64,000 nt of DNA from an uncultured Pirellula sp. (lineage in GTDB: Bacteria > Planctomycetota > Planctomycetia > Pirellulales > Pirellulaceae). Positions 48,546-56,906 of the stretch are shown here, piece by piece; within the stretch, counting starts at the first letter, position 1; each line of letters opens with the position of its first letter. Both the position numbers and the translations under genes were made by a program. The DNA lies in contig CAITIE010000084.1 of NCBI GenBank assembly GCA_903892355.1, positions 116,472 to 180,471 of the forward strand, written 5' to 3'. The notes beneath the pieces were generated by a model. It did no database searches. It was given only the letters and a program-made list of their open reading frames with translations, and was not told the DNA's origin.

Positions 48546-49175
48546 AGCACCTGGTTTCTCAGAAGCCTTTCTTCATGGCTTCCGTGCTTGGATACGGGCC
48601 AAGCAGCGCGCGACGATCCGGGCCAAGCAGCGCGCGACGATCCGGGCCAAGCTGCGCGCGACTAAAAGGGAGTTGCAACTCAGTTCTCGACTTTAGCGGC
48701 TACTGATTCGACTCGCAAAATCGATACAACCTGCAAAGTCTTTCCGGCGAATTGACTGGAACCGCGCATTTTACCCGACTCAACTATTTTTCCTGTTTCA
48801 TTCTTCTTCACCAGTCGATTTATGTCGCCTGTTGGGTATTAGTTTCCGAGTACATCGGGTCAATCGCCGTGATGGCTGGTTGCTCCGGTCTCGTCAAGTA
48901 CGCCCTCGAGTCACATCGGGGAGACAAGTCGCCCCTTGGTGCGTCGATGCTGGTCAAAGTAGCCGCAACTACTTTGGCGATGCGTCGAGTTCGCGAGGGC
49001 GTCCAGGGACGAGACCCACCTGAGCAAATTTGTTGGCAGCCGTTAGGCATCGCTGGCTCTGGTGGCTTGGTTACCAAATGCACAACGACAACGGAGTGAC
49101 GAGTTAGCAGAGCGTCGCCTCGTTCGATACTAGTGTCCTGCGTGGTACTGCAAAAGTTCTAGGGAGAATGGAACA
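48546..49175. other. Intergenic region upstream of the YTV-repeat gene
   Basis: No convincing gene in 630 bases. It has a 24-bp tandem repeat at 48596-48662. The strong RBS of the next gene (GGGAGA) is at its end. Confidence 0.5.
48596..48662. repeat. 24-bp tandem repeat, 2.8 copies
   Basis: Perfect units 48596-48619 and 48620-48643, plus a partial third to 48662. Core GCCAAGCAGCGCGCGACGAT. It begins with GGATACGGGCCA, like the 44627 array. Confidence 0.9.
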
Positions 49176-50855
49176 ATGAGAAAGCTTTTGGCTCTGCCAG
49201 CCCTTGCGGGTCTTTTGTCCGCTTTTGGTGCTGGAGCTGCTCATGCTGCATATGGCGGCGCGATCAGCTATGAAAACTGCGGTTGTAATGTTGTGGATCC
49301 TTGTGGCCCATCGACCTACACCGTTATGAAGACTGTGAAAAAAGTTGTATACGAGAACGAAACGGTCAACGCCACCAAAATGGTGAACCAACTCGTGTAC
49401 GAAGACAAACAAGTTCAGCGAGTTCGCTACGAGCGTGAACAACATCAGCGTGAAGTTTCCTACACGGTCAATGTACCGGTACGTGAAACACACACTGGCG
49501 TTCGTAACTACACCGTTCGCCGACCTGTCTATGAAACCCGTACCAAGCAAGTGACCTACAACGTCTCTCGCCCAGTGTACGAAACACACAGCAAGGTTGT
49601 GAACTACACGGTGATGGTTCCCGTTCGTGAAACCCACGAAAAGGTGATCAACTACACCGTTCGCCGACCTGTTTACGAGACCAAGACCAAGACCGTTAAC
49701 TACACAGTGATGACACCTGTTCGTGAAACCCACGAAAAAGTGATCAACTACACCGTGATGAATCGGGTCATGGAAGCTCGTGAGCAAGTGATCAACTACA
49801 AGGTTATGGTTCCCGTTACCGAAACCCGTGAGCGCACGGTCAACTACACGGTTACCAAGCCTGTCAACTACACCAAGACCGTCACGGTCAAGGGTGGAAG
49901 CTGGCAAACAGTTGAAGAAGAAGTCCCAGGTGCTGTCGTTCGCCGAACCGTTCGCGAGCCAGGTACTTGGACATTCGATGCTTCGACCTGCCGAAACGTT
50001 TATTGCCCAGGTGAGTGCCGAGTCGAATGCGTACAGTGCCCACCGAAGAAGGTTTGCAAGAAGGTTTGGGTTCCAACTTGCGAAGAGAAGACCATCGACT
50101 GCGTCAAGTATGAAACCGAATGCCTGACCAAGGTTGTTCCGTACACCGTTACCAAGTGCGTTCCAGAATGCCGCACCAAGACGGTTACCTACAACGTTTG
50201 CAAGCTGGTTCCAGAGTGCCGCAGCAAGACGGTTACCTACACCACCTGCAAGATGGTTCCAGAATGCCGATCGAAGGAAGTTTCCTACACGGTCTGCAAC
50301 TGGGTATGCGAGCCAAAGACCAAGGTTTGCACCTACACCACCTGCAAGATGGTTCCAGAATGCCGTCAAAAGACCGTTTGCTACAAGACCTGCAAGATGG
50401 TTTGCGAACAACGAGTTAAAGATGTTTGCTACACCGTTTGCAACTGGGTTTGCGAGCAAAAGAGCTGCCCATACACCTACACGACCTGCAAGATCGTGAA
50501 GGAGTGCCGCACCAAGATGGTTCCATACACCGTATGCAAGCCAGTGACCTACTGCGACACCATCAAGGTTGCGAAGTGCGTCAAGACATGCGTTCCTTAC
50601 ACCTACACCCGATGCGTTCCTAAGGTTGTCTGCGAAGAAGTTCCAGTAACCGTTAGCTGCGATCCATGTGCAGGTTCCGGAATCGGTGGTGGTCGTCTCG
50701 GAAACGGTCTCTTCGGTGGTAACGGCCTGTTCAACGGTCGCCTCCGAAACCTCCTCCGAGGTCTCCGATGCCACGGCGGTTGCCACAGCCACAGCGGTTG
50801 TGCAGCTGCTAGCAGCGGATGCGATGCAGCCCCAAGCTGCGGATGCGCTTCCTAA
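49176..50855 (+). CDS. Secreted cysteine-rich YTV-repeat protein, probable cell-envelope protein
   Basis: A 559-residue exported protein; signal peptide 1-25 (ALPALAGLLSAFGAGAAHA). The body is a 16-residue repeat. Units in the first half lack Cys (NYTVMVPVRETHEKVI, NYTVRRPVYETKTKTV). In the second half they are Cys-rich (TYTTCKMVPECRSKEV, SYTVCNWVCEPKTKVC). The tail is Gly/Leu/Arg-rich, then Cys/His-rich. YTV repeats define a planctomycete-specific family; Cys-rich wall proteins are known from Pirellula relatives. A terminator follows. Uniform codon use, RBS and terminator suggest high expression. The wall role is an inference. Confidence 0.85.
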   Translation: MRKLLALPALAGLLSAFGAGAAHAAYGGAISYENCGCNVVDPCGPSTYTVMKTVKKVVYENETVNATKMVNQLVYEDKQVQRVRYEREQHQREVSYTVNVPVRETHTGVRNYTVRRPVYETRTKQVTYNVSRPVYETHSKVVNYTVMVPVRETHEKVINYTVRRPVYETKTKTVNYTVMTPVRETHEKVINYTVMNRVMEAREQVINYKVMVPVTETRERTVNYTVTKPVNYTKTVTVKGGSWQTVEEEVPGAVVRRTVREPGTWTFDASTCRNVYCPGECRVECVQCPPKKVCKKVWVPTCEEKTIDCVKYETECLTKVVPYTVTKCVPECRTKTVTYNVCKLVPECRSKTVTYTTCKMVPECRSKEVSYTVCNWVCEPKTKVCTYTTCKMVPECRQKTVCYKTCKMVCEQRVKDVCYTVCNWVCEQKSCPYTYTTCKIVKECRTKMVPYTVCKPVTYCDTIKVAKCVKTCVPYTYTRCVPKVVCEEVPVTVSCDPCAGSGIGGGRLGNGLFGGNGLFNGRLRNLLRGLRCHGGCHSHSGCAAASSGCDAAPSCGCAS

Positions 50856-51573
50856 TTAAAAACCTGAGTTCGCAAGGACTCGGGAGCGAAACGCCTGGCT
50901 CTGTTCGCTAGGCTCGCTCCCGACGACGACCAAAACTCAGCAACGATAAATACGAACGGCCGGTGTCTCGCGACGCCGGCCGTTTTCGTTTGCAGCCATC
51001 CAAACACCCCCGCGGAAGGCCGCGTGCCCCCCTCGCAAGGACTGGTTTCTGGCGACCTCGAGCCAAAAAACGGAACTTTTTTTGGGGTCCTTTTGGGAAA
51101 TATGAACGCCGCCGTAACCATGTTTTTTCAAGATTTTGAGACACCTTGGGGCCGGTTGGTAACCTACCGCTGAGTCGAGACTTAGTGGTTGTGGCGGTTT
51201 TGCTAGCCTTTGGGTTGGCGATTCCGGTACGGGGGGAATTTTGACGCAACCTGGGTACTTTTTTGGGCGATGCAAATTGGCGTGGGACGCCGCGGAGCGG
51301 TTGAACGGTAGGGACGCGTCCCTATACTGACCCCACTTATCGGACGCCGTCCGAGTTTGCCCAGTCGGCAAATCTTCGCCGATCGATTCCAACGATCGCC
51401 CCGAAGCTTTCAGACTGACTAGATGTTGCCTCCTCGAATTTTGTAGGGCAATTTCGGACGGTGCGTGCTGGTAAGCTGCAACGCCGGCTATGGATCAGCT
51501 GGCAACGAGAAGGACCTCGCAGCACAGTACGACTAGTTTTTACTTGTCCCAAACACGGAAAGGGGGTCCCAAT
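50856..51573. other. Intergenic region after the YTV gene
   Basis: 718 bases without a supported gene. It contains the terminator at 50953-50990 and G/T-rich tracts near 51071-51105 and 51221-51265. Confidence 0.5.
50953..50990 (+). terminator. Rho-independent terminator of the YTV gene
   Basis: An 11-bp G+C-rich stem (AACGGCCGGTG with CGCCGGCCGTT, one G-U-type pair) is closed by an 8-base loop and followed by TTCGTTT. It is about 100 bases after the stop. Confidence 0.75.
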
Positions 51574-52026
51574 ATGTTGCACGTTGCAACTTTGGCACTG
51601 GTGTTCGTTTTGAATGGATCGGGATTGGCGAGTGACGGCGACTCTGGCAAACCGCTGGTTGTCGCGGGCGAGCCCGAGCAATTGACCTATGAGGCTGCAT
51701 ATCGCAAGGCTCAGGAGGAAAAGAAACCGTTGGTGGTTTTAGTCGGTGCCGATTGGTGTCCGGCATGCAAGACCATGAAATCCGATACGATTGCTTCGAT
51801 GAAGCAGTCGGGGGAACTCAAGGAAGTGGTCTACACCCAACTCGATAAAGATGCCAATCCGGAATTGGCAGATCAGGTGATGCAGGGCAAAATGCTTCCT
51901 CAACTGGTCGTTTTCTGCGAGAGCGACTCCGGTTGGAAGCGATTCTCCCTGACGGGCATGCAAACGCAGCGGCGGGTCAAGGACTTGATTCGGAAAGCTT
52001 CTGAAGTTTTGCCCCAGCGGCGTTAA
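51574..52026 (+). CDS. Secreted thioredoxin-fold protein
   Basis: A 150-residue protein with a signal peptide (MLHVATLALVFVLNGSGLAS) and a thioredoxin motif WCPAC (Cys62, Cys65) after KPLVVLVGAD. The fold matches extracytoplasmic thioredoxin-like proteins. Disulfide exchange is the likely role. The ATG at 51574 follows AAAGGGGG. Just upstream of murB (31 bases), possibly the same transcript. It also lies behind the Cys-rich YTV gene, which might make use of a disulfide enzyme; that link is conjecture. Confidence 0.8.
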   Translation: MLHVATLALVFVLNGSGLASDGDSGKPLVVAGEPEQLTYEAAYRKAQEEKKPLVVLVGADWCPACKTMKSDTIASMKQSGELKEVVYTQLDKDANPELADQVMQGKMLPQLVVFCESDSGWKRFSLTGMQTQRRVKDLIRKASEVLPQRR

Positions 52027-52057
52027 CGAAACGTCGGCATTCTGTAAAATAGCTGTC

Positions 52058-52933
52058 ATGTTGCTCGATCAATTTAAAAGCTTTGTGCGGGAGAATGTTC
52101 CTCTCGCTCCCTACACTTGGCTCCAGCTCGGCGGAAATGCAAAGTATTTCGCCGAACCGGTGGATGCTGAGCAACTGCAGCGATTGGTGGCTGAAGCGTC
52201 TCGCCATTCCATCGCAATCCGTCTCCTGGGCGGGGGCTCCAATGTCCTCGTCAAGGATTCAGGGTTCGATGGCTTAGTGATCCAGCTGATCGCTCCAGCG
52301 TTTCAAAAGATCGGTATTCAGGGGAACCGAGTGACTTGCGGGGGTGGGGTCAGGCTATCCCACCTCGTGACGGCTTGTGTCGCGAATGGACTCGCAGGTG
52401 TCGAGCACCTCGTCGGTATCCCAGGTACCGTCGGAGGTGCACTCCGCGCGAACTCAGGTACTGAGGAAGGTGACATTGGTCACGCGGTTCGCGAAGCACA
52501 AATGCTTCGGCGAAACGGAGACCTCGTCAACGTCACCGGAAACCAACTCGCCTTCTCACACCGCCGAAGTAGCTTGGATGAACTCGCAATCTTGGAAGCA
52601 ACCCTCGAACTGCAGCCAGGCGACGTGAAGTACTTGACCAAACGCGAGCAAACCTTTTGGATTCTCAAACGTTCGCGGCAGCCTAACCATCCGACCCGCT
52701 CCGCGCTGGCGTTCATCGATCCCGATGGCGAGTCCGCTGGAGAACTCATTCACAGAACCGGGTTCTCGGGCCTCATCGAAGGTTCCGTACAGATGAACGC
52801 TACCCACCCCAATTACATCACCGCAGGAACCGGTGCTACGGCCGACCAAGTTCTCGCGCTGCTGGAAAAGGTGAAGAAGGGGGTTCACGAAAAGACAGGT
52901 GTGCGTCTTCAACCCCATCTTGTGGTCTGGTAG
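52058..52933 (+). CDS. murB: UDP-N-acetylenolpyruvoylglucosamine reductase-like (MurB)
   Basis: A 291-residue FAD protein reducing UDP-GlcNAc-enolpyruvate in peptidoglycan synthesis. Visible: YTWLQLGGNAKYFAEP, RLLGGGSNVLVKDSGFDGLVI, GVEHLVGIPGTVGGALRANSG, and FSHRRSS (family: YRxS with the catalytic Ser). Family members carry a catalytic Glu in LEPEVR near the C-terminus (Glu325 in E. coli); here the motif reads LQPHLVVW, so His287 replaces it. SALAFIDPDGESAGELI also departs from CGSxFKNP. It may be a paralogue or a divergent active enzyme. Confidence 0.85.
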   Translation: MLLDQFKSFVRENVPLAPYTWLQLGGNAKYFAEPVDAEQLQRLVAEASRHSIAIRLLGGGSNVLVKDSGFDGLVIQLIAPAFQKIGIQGNRVTCGGGVRLSHLVTACVANGLAGVEHLVGIPGTVGGALRANSGTEEGDIGHAVREAQMLRRNGDLVNVTGNQLAFSHRRSSLDELAILEATLELQPGDVKYLTKREQTFWILKRSRQPNHPTRSALAFIDPDGESAGELIHRTGFSGLIEGSVQMNATHPNYITAGTGATADQVLALLEKVKKGVHEKTGVRLQPHLVVW

Positions 52934-52965
52934 GTGCTGGGTCTAGCAGGCTGTTGAAAAACGGA

Positions 52966-53037
52966 AGCGGCACGGCGCAAGCCGTCCGGTAAGGCTGGCT
53001 TTAGCAGGAGAAACCGGGCGGCTTGCGCTGCACCGCT
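52966..53037. repeat. 72-bp imperfect inverted repeat
   Basis: Arms of 24 bp, 52966-52989 and 53014-53037, match at 20 of 24 positions, all differences transitions, around a 24-base loop. The core arm is GCGCAAGCCG. It lies between the convergent murB and astA genes, preceded by GGCTGTTGAAAAACGG. It could be a bidirectional terminator or a dispersed repeat. Confidence 0.75.
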
Positions 53038-53095
53038 ACGAGTTCAATCGTTTTGCTTCAATCGTTTTTCGATGGGCGGCCAGGTGTACCCGAGG

Positions 53096-54187
53096 CTACC
53101 AACTCGATAGCACCCAGAGTCGATCTCCCAGGCCCGCTTTGAGATGTTCCGCGGTTTCGGCATCAATGGCTACCCGCTTTTGATGGTCGACAACCCCGTC
53201 ACTTTCGCAGTTTCCCCCGTCCCCTTCGCAGTAGCCCAGCGTGCACTGGAATCGCGGGTTTTCAGTACTGATGAAGCTTGTCCTCAGTGAATCCCCATGG
53301 AGAGGGACTCGTTTGTCTTGGTTCCCGTAGGTTCCCTTCTCGAGAATCCGGCTTAAGACACACGGGCGAGCGTTTCGGACCGCTGCAATATCGCGAGTAT
53401 TGCAATGGACGACTGCACCCGCGTCGAAGATGTCCACCAAGTCTTTCTGCACAAAGCCCTGTCGTTTCAACATTTCCAGCGCCGGTCGTGTCTGCGTGTG
53501 AACCTTGCCGATGACTTCGATCGCGTCATCCGGCAGCAGTTCCAAGTAAATCGGATACTGAGGCATCAAGTCTTCGATGAACTGCTTGTTGATCATCGAT
53601 AGGGCATCAGCACGTGGGAAATCAATCGGGAAAAAATGAGAGCCGATTGCGTTCCAAAACGGACTCGCCCCCGACTCGTCTTGGTATCCCCGCATTTCTG
53701 CGATGGTTTCGTTTGCAAAACGTTTCAGATGCGCAGCCATGTACAAAAAACGGGACAAGCTCAATAGACGCCCGCCGCCGGAGCCTCGGGAGTCGGGGAG
53801 AAGAAAGAGCCCGCCAAGCTCGGTCGGTCCGTTGTGGATCTTGATCAAGTGCAAGGCCCGGATTTCGCGCGATTGCTCGAGCAGCGCCGACGTGTGAATC
53901 TCACTAACCACGCGGTACGCGTAAAACGGTTCGTATCCCCCGGTTTTTGAAAATATACAGGAGGTGCCAACGAGTTTTCCCGAGTCTGAGTCCTGCATGA
54001 CAAAGACATAGGGTGCCCCCTCCGGATGCTCTTGAGTCCGGCGAAACGCGAAATGAGAACGTTCAATCCGGTCTGCGAGTTGTTCCTGATCGATTTTCAG
54101 GGATGTCATACCCGCGTTAGCGTGTCCGATCAATTCCCAAAGGGAATCGAGGTCTGCGGTAGATGCTTCGCGAACGATGAGTGCCAT
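53096..54187 (-). CDS. astA: Arginine N-succinyltransferase-like protein
   Basis: A 363-residue protein resembling AstA, first enzyme of the arginine succinyltransferase pathway. It starts LIVREASTADLDSLWELIGHANAGMTSLKID, then YVFVMQDSDSGKLVGTSCI, FYAYRVVSEIHTSA, and GGLFLLPDSRGSGGGRLLSLSRFLYMA. The first 30 residues and the GGLFL block are typical. No other ast gene lies nearby, so it may be an orphan acyltransferase. In Bacteria a homologue acting on other amino acids is possible. Confidence 0.85.
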   Translation of the reverse strand: MALIVREASTADLDSLWELIGHANAGMTSLKIDQEQLADRIERSHFAFRRTQEHPEGAPYVFVMQDSDSGKLVGTSCIFSKTGGYEPFYAYRVVSEIHTSALLEQSREIRALHLIKIHNGPTELGGLFLLPDSRGSGGGRLLSLSRFLYMAAHLKRFANETIAEMRGYQDESGASPFWNAIGSHFFPIDFPRADALSMINKQFIEDLMPQYPIYLELLPDDAIEVIGKVHTQTRPALEMLKRQGFVQKDLVDIFDAGAVVHCNTRDIAAVRNARPCVLSRILEKGTYGNQDKRVPLHGDSLRTSFISTENPRFQCTLGYCEGDGGNCESDGVVDHQKRVAIDAETAEHLKAGLGDRLWVLSSW

Positions 54188-54271
54188 AATGTCCTCCTCG
54201 AAGAGGTGACGGGAATCGTTGGAAGTGCAATCGGTATGAACGAACTTGTAAGTGGGGCAATCAGCAATCCG

Positions 54272-54826
54272 CTATGGAGCCCGCTTACGGAGTTTTCTTT
54301 GCAAGGATCGCCGATGAATGCCGAGCCGTCTGGCTGCTTCCGAGATGTTGTTGCTGCAGTCTGCAAGCACACGATGGATGTGCTCCCATTCGGCTTGGGC
54401 CAACGTCGGAACCGGGATTTCTTCGTCTGTCTCAGGCATGTCCACCTCGGCACCACCCCGTTTAAATGCTGAGAGGATATCATCGACGTCGGCAGGCTTC
54501 GGCAGAAAATTGACCGCTCCGAGCTTGATCGCGTCGATCGCGGTCGAAATGCTACCGAATCCGGATAGGATGAGAACCAAGACGTCTGGATTGATCTCCT
54601 TGAGGTCGCTGATCAACGTTAGTCCAGGTCGACCGGGCATACGCAGGTCAACCACCGCGAGTTCCGTCGGATTCCGGCGGTAAACTTCGACTGCTTCGTC
54701 GCAGTTGCTGGCGAGTTCCACCCGGTACCCTCGCTCTTGGAATGCTTCTGCGAGCCTATCGCGGAGGATCGTGCTGTCGTCAACAAGCATGATGCTCGAG
54801 TACTGAGCGTTTAAATCCAGTTCCAT
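54272..54826 (-). CDS. RegA/ActR-type response regulator
   Basis: A 184-residue regulator, the exact length of RegA. Receiver domain with acidic pocket LVDD (about 14-17), phospho-acceptor Asp60 in VVDLRMPG, Thr/Ser and Lys (LSGFGS, LPKPAD). After a short linker, a Fis-type HTH: NISEAARRLGIHRRSLQRKLRKR. This family answers redox or respiratory signals in proteobacteria. The cognate kinase is not in the window. The ATG at 54826 fits RegA; a GTG at 54859 adds 11 residues. It is 36 bases downstream of the ABC ATPase gene. Confidence 0.85.
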   Translation of the reverse strand: MELDLNAQYSSIMLVDDSTILRDRLAEAFQERGYRVELASNCDEAVEVYRRNPTELAVVDLRMPGRPGLTLISDLKEINPDVLVLILSGFGSISTAIDAIKLGAVNFLPKPADVDDILSAFKRGGAEVDMPETDEEIPVPTLAQAEWEHIHRVLADCSNNISEAARRLGIHRRSLQRKLRKRAP

Positions 54827-54862
54827 GATCGCAGCCTGTAGGGGAATGTTGCCTGACACCCT

Positions 54863-55771
54863 CTATTCTAGTCTGTTTTTCTGGGGGCGGGGCACGGATC
54901 CGTTGTGGTGCTCTTCGTAGAGGTTTCTCAGTCCCACCATTTCAACCTGCACCTCGGATAGCCCTCGGTTTCCTATCCATTCCACATACCGGTCGAGTGT
55001 GCCGGGCAAATCGATCACCAGTTTCTCAGAAGTCCACTCCAGAATGCGGGCCCCTTCCGGTAAGTCGCGTGATTCCAATGCGGCCGTTTTCTTGGCGGTG
55101 ACACGATGCGTTTGCCGAATCGACGACAGCAGCCCGCTATGAACGACCTTGCCCGATCGCAGTATCGCAACACTGTCGCAGATCTCTTCGATTTCACTCA
55201 AAACGTGAGAGCAAAAGGCAACCGTTGAGCCTCGATCCCGCGCTTCCCGTACCAGTTCTAGAACGATGGAACGGACGGTTGGGTCGAGGTTGGCCGTGGG
55301 TTCATCGAGAACAATCAGTGGGCTCGGGCAACTCATCACGCAGCAAATCGCCAGCTTTTGCCGCATACCGGTCGACATAAAGGCAACTCTACGAGACAAA
55401 TCCAGATCCAGTCGCTTTGCGATGGAATCGGCAAGTTTCCGGTCTCCGCGAGGATGAACGGAGGTGAAGAATTGAAGGCAATCCGAACCTCGCATCAATC
55501 GAAATAATTTGGATTCCGCAGGAAGATAACTGACGCTGCGACGGACTTCTAAACTGTTGCGAATGCAATCCACTCCGCCGATCGTCGCTTGGCCAGAGGT
55601 CGGTTTCAAGTAACCGAGCAAGCATCGAATCAACGTGGTTTTGCCAGCTCCGTTGGGGCCGAGCAATCCAAAAATGGAACCTGGCTTCACCGAGAGCGTG
55701 CAGCCGTTGAGCGCGAAAAAATCGCCGTAGCGTTTCACCAAGTTATCGACTTGAAGTAATTCAGATGACAC
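54863..55771 (-). CDS. ABC transporter ATP-binding protein
   Basis: A 302-residue ATPase of the ABC-2 (CcmA/drug-export) type. Walker A GPNGAGKTT (38-46), signature MSTGMRQKL in place of LSGGQ, Walker B PLIVLDEPTANLDP and the H-loop FCSHVLSEIEEICD are present. The C-terminal 90 residues form the usual extra domain. A GTG start at 55771 is used. No membrane partner is adjacent on this strand; the Wzm gene is on the opposite strand and has its own ATPase. Confidence 0.88.
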   Translation of the reverse strand: MSSELLQVDNLVKRYGDFFALNGCTLSVKPGSIFGLLGPNGAGKTTLIRCLLGYLKPTSGQATIGGVDCIRNSLEVRRSVSYLPAESKLFRLMRGSDCLQFFTSVHPRGDRKLADSIAKRLDLDLSRRVAFMSTGMRQKLAICCVMSCPSPLIVLDEPTANLDPTVRSIVLELVREARDRGSTVAFCSHVLSEIEEICDSVAILRSGKVVHSGLLSSIRQTHRVTAKKTAALESRDLPEGARILEWTSEKLVIDLPGTLDRYVEWIGNRGLSEVQVEMVGLRNLYEEHHNGSVPRPQKNRLE

Positions 55772-56158
55772 TGTGCGCGCTCAATTTGATCTAGCGGTCG
55801 AAAGGAGAGGGGAATGGAAACTCGAAAAGGAACTGGAGTCTTTGAAGACTGGACAGCGGCTACTCTGGACTAGTCGCGCATGGATCTTTCCGGACATGGT
55901 AGGGGATCCGACGCCCGAGCCTAGGTCAGCAATGGTCGTTTTTCTGGATTTTCGGAGAGGGTTGTTGGAACGGCTTGTTGCACCACTACAACATACCCGT
56001 GAACATGCCCGCGATGGCTTGAGCCTATTTTCGAAAATTCCAAAGTTTCCGGCATGGCATTTGTTCTGTTGAAGTGGTGCACGCGAAGAAGGAAACGAGG
56101 ACGCTACCACTCGCGATGCTGGCGGCGTCGAGAAGAAGTTTGTTCGGAGGCTACAAAA
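55772..56158. other. Intergenic region, no gene seen
   Basis: 387 bases between the divergent ABC ATPase gene and the Gly/Asn/Tyr-rich protein gene. No supported frame and no clear promoter. Confidence 0.4.
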
Positions 56159-56599
56159 ATGTTGTTTCGAAATTGGATGGGATTGGGGCTTGGGCTCGCC
56201 GTGGGTGTATTCAGCATCGGCATTGGATTTTCCGAAGCGAAAGCGGATCACAACCGCTTTCGCGCGCCAACGCACTGCGCTCCCTCGCGTCATCACGGGC
56301 ATGGGTATGGATACGGAGGGCAGGTGATCAGTAACCGGCCGATCATCGTAACCCCGTTTGCGTACGGTCGACCGCTCGGGTACGGGAATTACGGCAATGG
56401 CAATTACGGCAATGGCAATTACGGGTCCTACTACGGGAATTTCAATAACGGTTTTAACAACAGTTATTATGGCAATGGATTCAATAGTGGGGGATTCCAG
56501 GGAGGAAACTGGCCTGCCGGTCCGTCGTTCGGCGGAGGCGGGTTTCCCAGTGGCCCATCCTATGGTGGTGGTTGGGGCATCTCGATCTACGGTCGATAA
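56159..56599 (+). CDS. Small secreted Gly/Asn/Tyr-rich protein
   Basis: A 146-residue protein with a signal peptide (about 1-29, GLGLAVGVFSIGIGFSEAKA). The mature part is His- then Gly/Asn/Tyr-rich: YGNGNYGNGNYG made by a 15-bp DNA repeat, then GNFNNGFNN, GGFPSGPSYGGGWG. A GGAGG element before ATG 56159 supports the start. Composition resembles surface or matrix proteins; function unknown. The same low-complexity style is seen in the PilM-like locus. Confidence 0.72.
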   Translation: MLFRNWMGLGLGLAVGVFSIGIGFSEAKADHNRFRAPTHCAPSRHHGHGYGYGGQVISNRPIIVTPFAYGRPLGYGNYGNGNYGNGNYGSYYGNFNNGFNNSYYGNGFNSGGFQGGNWPAGPSFGGGGFPSGPSYGGGWGISIYGR

Positions 56600-56906
56600 G
56601 CCGATGGTTCGTCCTGCTGCGGTTGATTTTCCTTGGAGGAAAAGCTGAAGGCATCGAACGAGTCCATTCGCGTCGGGCGGAAGATCGACGCTCGGAACCG
56701 TCGACAATTCTACCGAAATGTCGGGACTGCTCGTGGGCCACACGACTGCTCTTGGGCGATACCATCGCTCGCGGGCGACACAATCGCTACATCGGGCGCG
56801 ATGGGGCCGGTGACCTAACAAGGCTCGGCCCCTATTCGCTTGAAGTGCATGCGATCAGGGGGTACATTTTTCCTTTTAGGCGAAGTGTGCGGGTTCGCGG
56901 CGTACC
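56600..56906. other. Spacer before the exporter genes
   Basis: 307 bases without a supported gene. It contains a degenerate 19-bp tandem repeat (see 56725-56781). AAAACGAA-type promoter sequence was not recognised. Confidence 0.4.
56725..56781. repeat. Degenerate 19-bp tandem repeats
   Basis: Three units at 56725-56743, 56744-56762 and 56763-56781, of GACTGCTCGTGGGCCACAC type, with several mismatches. Confidence 0.6.

Noticed and set aside
48752..49099. A 115-residue plus-strand frame before the YTV gene
   Set aside because: No RBS, no recognisable domain, mixed composition. More likely upstream regulatory or empty DNA.
49104..50792. A 562-residue open frame antisense to the YTV-repeat gene
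   Set aside because: Its repetitive Val/Asn/Gly text mirrors the repeated codons of the sense gene. The sense strand has a signal peptide, RBS, family repeats and terminator; the antisense frame has none.
55781..56821. A 346-residue minus-strand frame over the Gly/Asn/Tyr-rich gene
   Set aside because: Low-complexity Val/Ile text opposite a gene with signal peptide and strong RBS; no motif.
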